Assembly: GCA_021828225.1 (NCBI GenBank) | Contig: JAKASH010000121.1 | Location: 1 to 7,851, forward strand | Length of the DNA: 7,851 nt | Source of the DNA: Acidobacteriota bacterium | GTDB lineage: Bacteria > Acidobacteriota > Terriglobia > UBA7540 | Direction: 5' to 3' | Part shown: positions 5,870 to 7,851 of the stretch, in pieces | How positions within the stretch are numbered: the stretch's first letter is position 1 | Layout: each line of letters begins with the position of its first letter | Notes under the pieces: model-generated | Seen by the model: only the letters and a program-made list of their open reading frames with translations | Told to the model about the DNA's origin: nothing | The model's database searches: none | Program-made: the position numbers and the translations under genes

Positions 5870-6071
5870 TTGATAACAGGCATCTTACACGAATATCATC
5901 TGAAAGCACAAGATATAATTGAACTTAAACCAGCAGGATGCATTCCACGCCAATGCGATAAACCGTGATATTAAACCAAGTAATTTATTATCAACAGGTT
6001 AAAACCATCGGCCCGAGGTAGGGCGAGCAAACCCGATCACCCATACCGGTGTACAGTCCGGCTGGAAAATT
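5870..6071. other. AT-rich leuA-leuB gap
   Basis: This 202-base spacer contains no supported gene and no convincing intrinsic terminator. Its leuB-proximal two thirds are much more AT-rich than the flanking genes. On the minus strand, TTGATA (plus-strand 5989-5994) and TAATAT (5968-5973) make a possible promoter for leuB, but the 15-base spacing is short. CCGG pairs and a GCCC/GGGC pair near 6020-6060 form only 4-bp stems. A 15-codon ORF on the minus strand starting ATG CAT CCT GCT has a single leucine codon, so it does not look like a leucine attenuator peptide. Confidence 0.4.
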
Positions 6072-7667
6072 TCAGTATCCACCGGGCAAGAGACGATCGA
6101 CCAGCTCATTTTCGTGGACTGAACCGCTGCCTGCGGCTGCAGTTTCCTCCACTGCCCGCCGGATTTCATAGACTCCTTTGTTCGCAGCCTGGAGGTAGGC
6201 GCGGGCGCCAGCTTCGACCACATTGCCGCTCACGGACTTTCCAGAGAACTCTTTTCCCTGAAACCGGGCGCGGATCGAAACCTCTGCTGTTCCGTCAGGC
6301 CCGGCGCTCACAGTATGCACGGAAAAATCAACAACGGTACCCGTTGTCCCCGTAATGCGGTCGATCGCACGGAATGCGGCATCGCAAGGGCCTTCCGCAG
6401 TCGCTGATTCATGGTAAGTCTGCCCGTCTCGCTCCAGTTCAATGGTCGCCGTCGAGCGCCCGTCACTGTTGGAGACGCTCTCAAGGTGCTTCAGAGCGTA
6501 AAGTTCCGGGATATGCTCGAATCCCTCGTTGACAATGGAAATCAAGTCCTCGTCGTAGACATTCTTCTTGCGATCCGCCAGCCGGGTGAACAGCTCGTAA
6601 GCACGCTCAAGTTCCGGCTTCGTAAGGTCGTAACCCAACTCCCGGTAACGGTTCGCCAGCGCGTGGCGCCCGGAATGCTTCCCGAGCACAATATGGTTCG
6701 CCGGCATACCCACCGTCTCGGGTGAAATAATTTCGTAAGTGATCGCATTCTTCAGGACACCGTCCTGGTGAATGCCCGCCTCGTGGGCAAACGCATTCCG
6801 CCCGACAATGGCTTTATTTCTTTGCACCTGCATGCCGGTCAGGCGAATCAGCATTTGGCTTGCAGCGTAAAGCTCCTCGGTGTGGATATCGGTATGGACA
6901 GGTTCAACATCGCGCCGCACAAGAACCGCCATCACAACTTCTTCGAGAGCCGCGTTGCCAGCCCGTTCGCCAATTCCGTTGATTGTGCACTCCACCTGGC
7001 GGGCCCCGCCGCGAACCCCAGCAAGCGTATTCGCTACCGCCAGGCCCAAATCGTCGTGGGTATGGGTACTCAGAATAACGTTCTCAATCCCACGAACCAT
7101 GGCCTTAACATCGGCAAACATTTTCTCGTACTCGGGTTCAAGGCAATACCCCACCGTATCCGGCAGGTTCAGCACAGTAGCGCCGGCTTCCACGGCGGCC
7201 TGGCAACACTCGACCAGATAGCTCCGGTCGGTCCGGCCGGCATCCTCCGGAGAGAACTCCACGTCGGCACAAAGCGACTTGGCATAGCCGACGGCCCAGG
7301 AAATCATCTTCAGGACTTCTTCCCGGGTCTTGCGAAGTTTGTATTTCAAGTGAATATCCGACGTGGCCAGAAACGTGTGGATGCGCGGTTTCGCGGCACC
7401 CTTCAATGCGGCCCAGGCACGGTCGATATCCAGATGGTTCGCCCGGGCGAGCGCAGCAATCGTGGGTCGGCGGACCTCGGCAGCAACCGCCGCTACGGCG
7501 TCGAAATCCCCCTGAGAGGCAATAGGAAACCCTGCCTCAAGAATGTCGACTCCAAGGCGATCAAGCTGATGAGCCATCTCCAGCTTCTCGTCGAGATTCA
7601 TACTGCACCCCGGCGATTGCTCACCATCACGAAGCGTTGTGTCGAAGATGTATAGCTTTTCGCTCAT
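6072..7667 (-). CDS. leuA: 2-isopropylmalate synthase
   Basis: A 531-residue cytosolic enzyme that condenses acetyl-CoA with 2-oxoisovalerate, the first committed step of leucine synthesis. The catalytic TIM-barrel domain runs from about 5 to 280. [13 protein letters not shown] (8-20) supplies R13 and metal ligand D14, [13 protein letters not shown] (201-213) supplies metal ligands H202 and H204, and [10 protein letters not shown] (230-239) is the conserved glycine-rich motif. The linker and subdomain include [10 protein letters not shown] (294-303) and [10 protein letters not shown] (328-337). The C-terminal leucine-binding regulatory domain covers about 385-510, so feedback inhibition by leucine is expected. 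Length fits the bacterial LeuA type. The start is set by GGAGGA (plus-strand 7674-7679) six bases before the ATG at 7667. A plausible promoter lies at 7747-7776. It is the upstream partner of leuB. Confidence 0.98.
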   Translation of the reverse strand: MSEKLYIFDTTLRDGEQSPGCSMNLDEKLEMAHQLDRLGVDILEAGFPIASQGDFDAVAAVAAEVRRPTIAALARANHLDIDRAWAALKGAAKPRIHTFLATSDIHLKYKLRKTREEVLKMISWAVGYAKSLCADVEFSPEDAGRTDRSYLVECCQAAVEAGATVLNLPDTVGYCLEPEYEKMFADVKAMVRGIENVILSTHTHDDLGLAVANTLAGVRGGARQVECTINGIGERAGNAALEEVVMAVLVRRDVEPVHTDIHTEELYAASQMLIRLTGMQVQRNKAIVGRNAFAHEAGIHQDGVLKNAITYEIISPETVGMPANHIVLGKHSGRHALANRYRELGYDLTKPELERAYELFTRLADRKKNVYDEDLISIVNEGFEHIPELYALKHLESVSNSDGRSTATIELERDGQTYHESATAEGPCDAAFRAIDRITGTTGTVVDFSVHTVSAGPDGTAEVSIRARFQGKEFSGKSVSGNVVEAGARAYLQAANKGVYEIRRAVEETAAAGSGSVHENELVDRLLPGGY

Positions 7668-7746
7668 TTAGCATCCTCCGCCCTGGATAAGAAGTGAATC
7701 ACGAGAACCGTGAATTGGACCACCCAGCCGACCCACCAGTCTGCTT

Positions 7747-7776
7747 ATTGTCCAACCGGTCGGTAGGTAAAGTCAA
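7747..7776 (-). promoter_or_regulatory. Likely leuA promoter
   Basis: Read on the minus strand, TTGACT (plus-strand 7771-7776, 5 of 6 to consensus) is followed after 18 bases by GACAAT (7747-7752, 4 of 6). Transcription would start near 7740, giving a leuA leader of about 70 nt. An AT-rich stretch (7777-7791) lies just upstream of the -35 box, as an UP element would. No leucine-rich leader peptide and no intrinsic terminator are visible between it and leuA. Confidence 0.42.
7752..7763. promoter_or_regulatory. Near-palindrome in leuA promoter spacer, possible operator
   Basis: CCAACCGGTCGG is a palindrome apart from one mismatched pair and lies almost wholly between the predicted -10 and -35 boxes of leuA. 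A repressor bound here would block RNA polymerase. No regulator is encoded in the window, and a 12-bp GC-rich near-palindrome can arise by chance. Confidence 0.28.
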
Positions 7777-7851
7777 ATCATTATTTATTTCACGTGCCGT
7801 CTTGCGCTCTCCGAGTCCGTTACAACAACGTTCGTCTATTAAAGGGCCTCC
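7777..7851. other. Right edge upstream of leuA, nothing firm
   Basis: Beyond the promoter region the sequence turns AT-rich (7777-7791) and then mixed. On the minus strand the first bases entering from the edge include GAG GCC CTT TAA, which could be the last codons of an upstream gene, but a few codons are too little to identify anything. No hairpin of note is visible. Confidence 0.25.

Noticed and set aside
6768..7655. A 295-codon plus-strand ORF antisense to leuA
   Set aside because: It is a shadow frame of a strongly conserved gene, rich in histidine, arginine and asparagine with no recognisable domain.
7668..7740. T-box riboswitch in the leuA leader, suggested by GGGTGGTCCA on the minus strand
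   Set aside because: Only part of the T-box core is matched, the rest of the motif is absent, the leader is too short for the specifier stem, and no terminator follows. The nearby TCACG/CGTGA stem is only 5 bp.

Overview
The window looks like a piece of a bacterial chromosome of moderate GC content. The best guess is Acidobacteriota or a related soil lineage. That guess rests on overall gene style only: a bactofilin beside a degenerate methyltransferase-like protein, secreted proteins of unknown function, and a VirB10-like secreted protein. No marker gene is present that would prove it. There are no mobile elements, CRISPR arrays, tRNAs or rRNAs.

Left part, plus strand (1-2277). Two abutting inverted repeats (166-211 and 214-243) lie in a gene-free stretch. 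They are followed by a Nudix hydrolase of the ADP-ribose pyrophosphatase type (314-871), a cold-shock domain protein (1086-1295) and a secreted protein with a VirB10/TrbI-like beta domain (1573-2277). The gap between the Nudix gene and the cold-shock gene holds a near-consensus sigma-70-type promoter (910-937) and a textbook intrinsic terminator (993-1030). Both lie upstream of the cold-shock ribosome binding site. This is either an attenuated cold-shock leader of about 140 nt or a small RNA gene of about 85 nt.

Middle part, minus strand (2314-4576). In transcription order this is a bactofilin (4576-4052), a methyltransferase-fold protein with a broken SAM-binding glycine loop (3912-3268), and an uncharacterised secreted protein (3267-2314). 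The last two genes abut with a TGA-ATG junction and are probably translationally coupled. This cluster is the part of the window most likely to hold something undescribed: a cytoskeletal scaffold, a possible pseudo-enzyme and an exported protein.

Right part, minus strand (4754-7667). leuA (2-isopropylmalate synthase) is followed by leuB (3-isopropylmalate dehydrogenase), the first and third enzymes of leucine biosynthesis. They are separated by an unusually long AT-rich gap of 202 bp. leuC and leuD, for the step between them, are not in the window. leuA has a good ribosome binding site and a plausible promoter with a near-palindrome between its -35 and -10 boxes.
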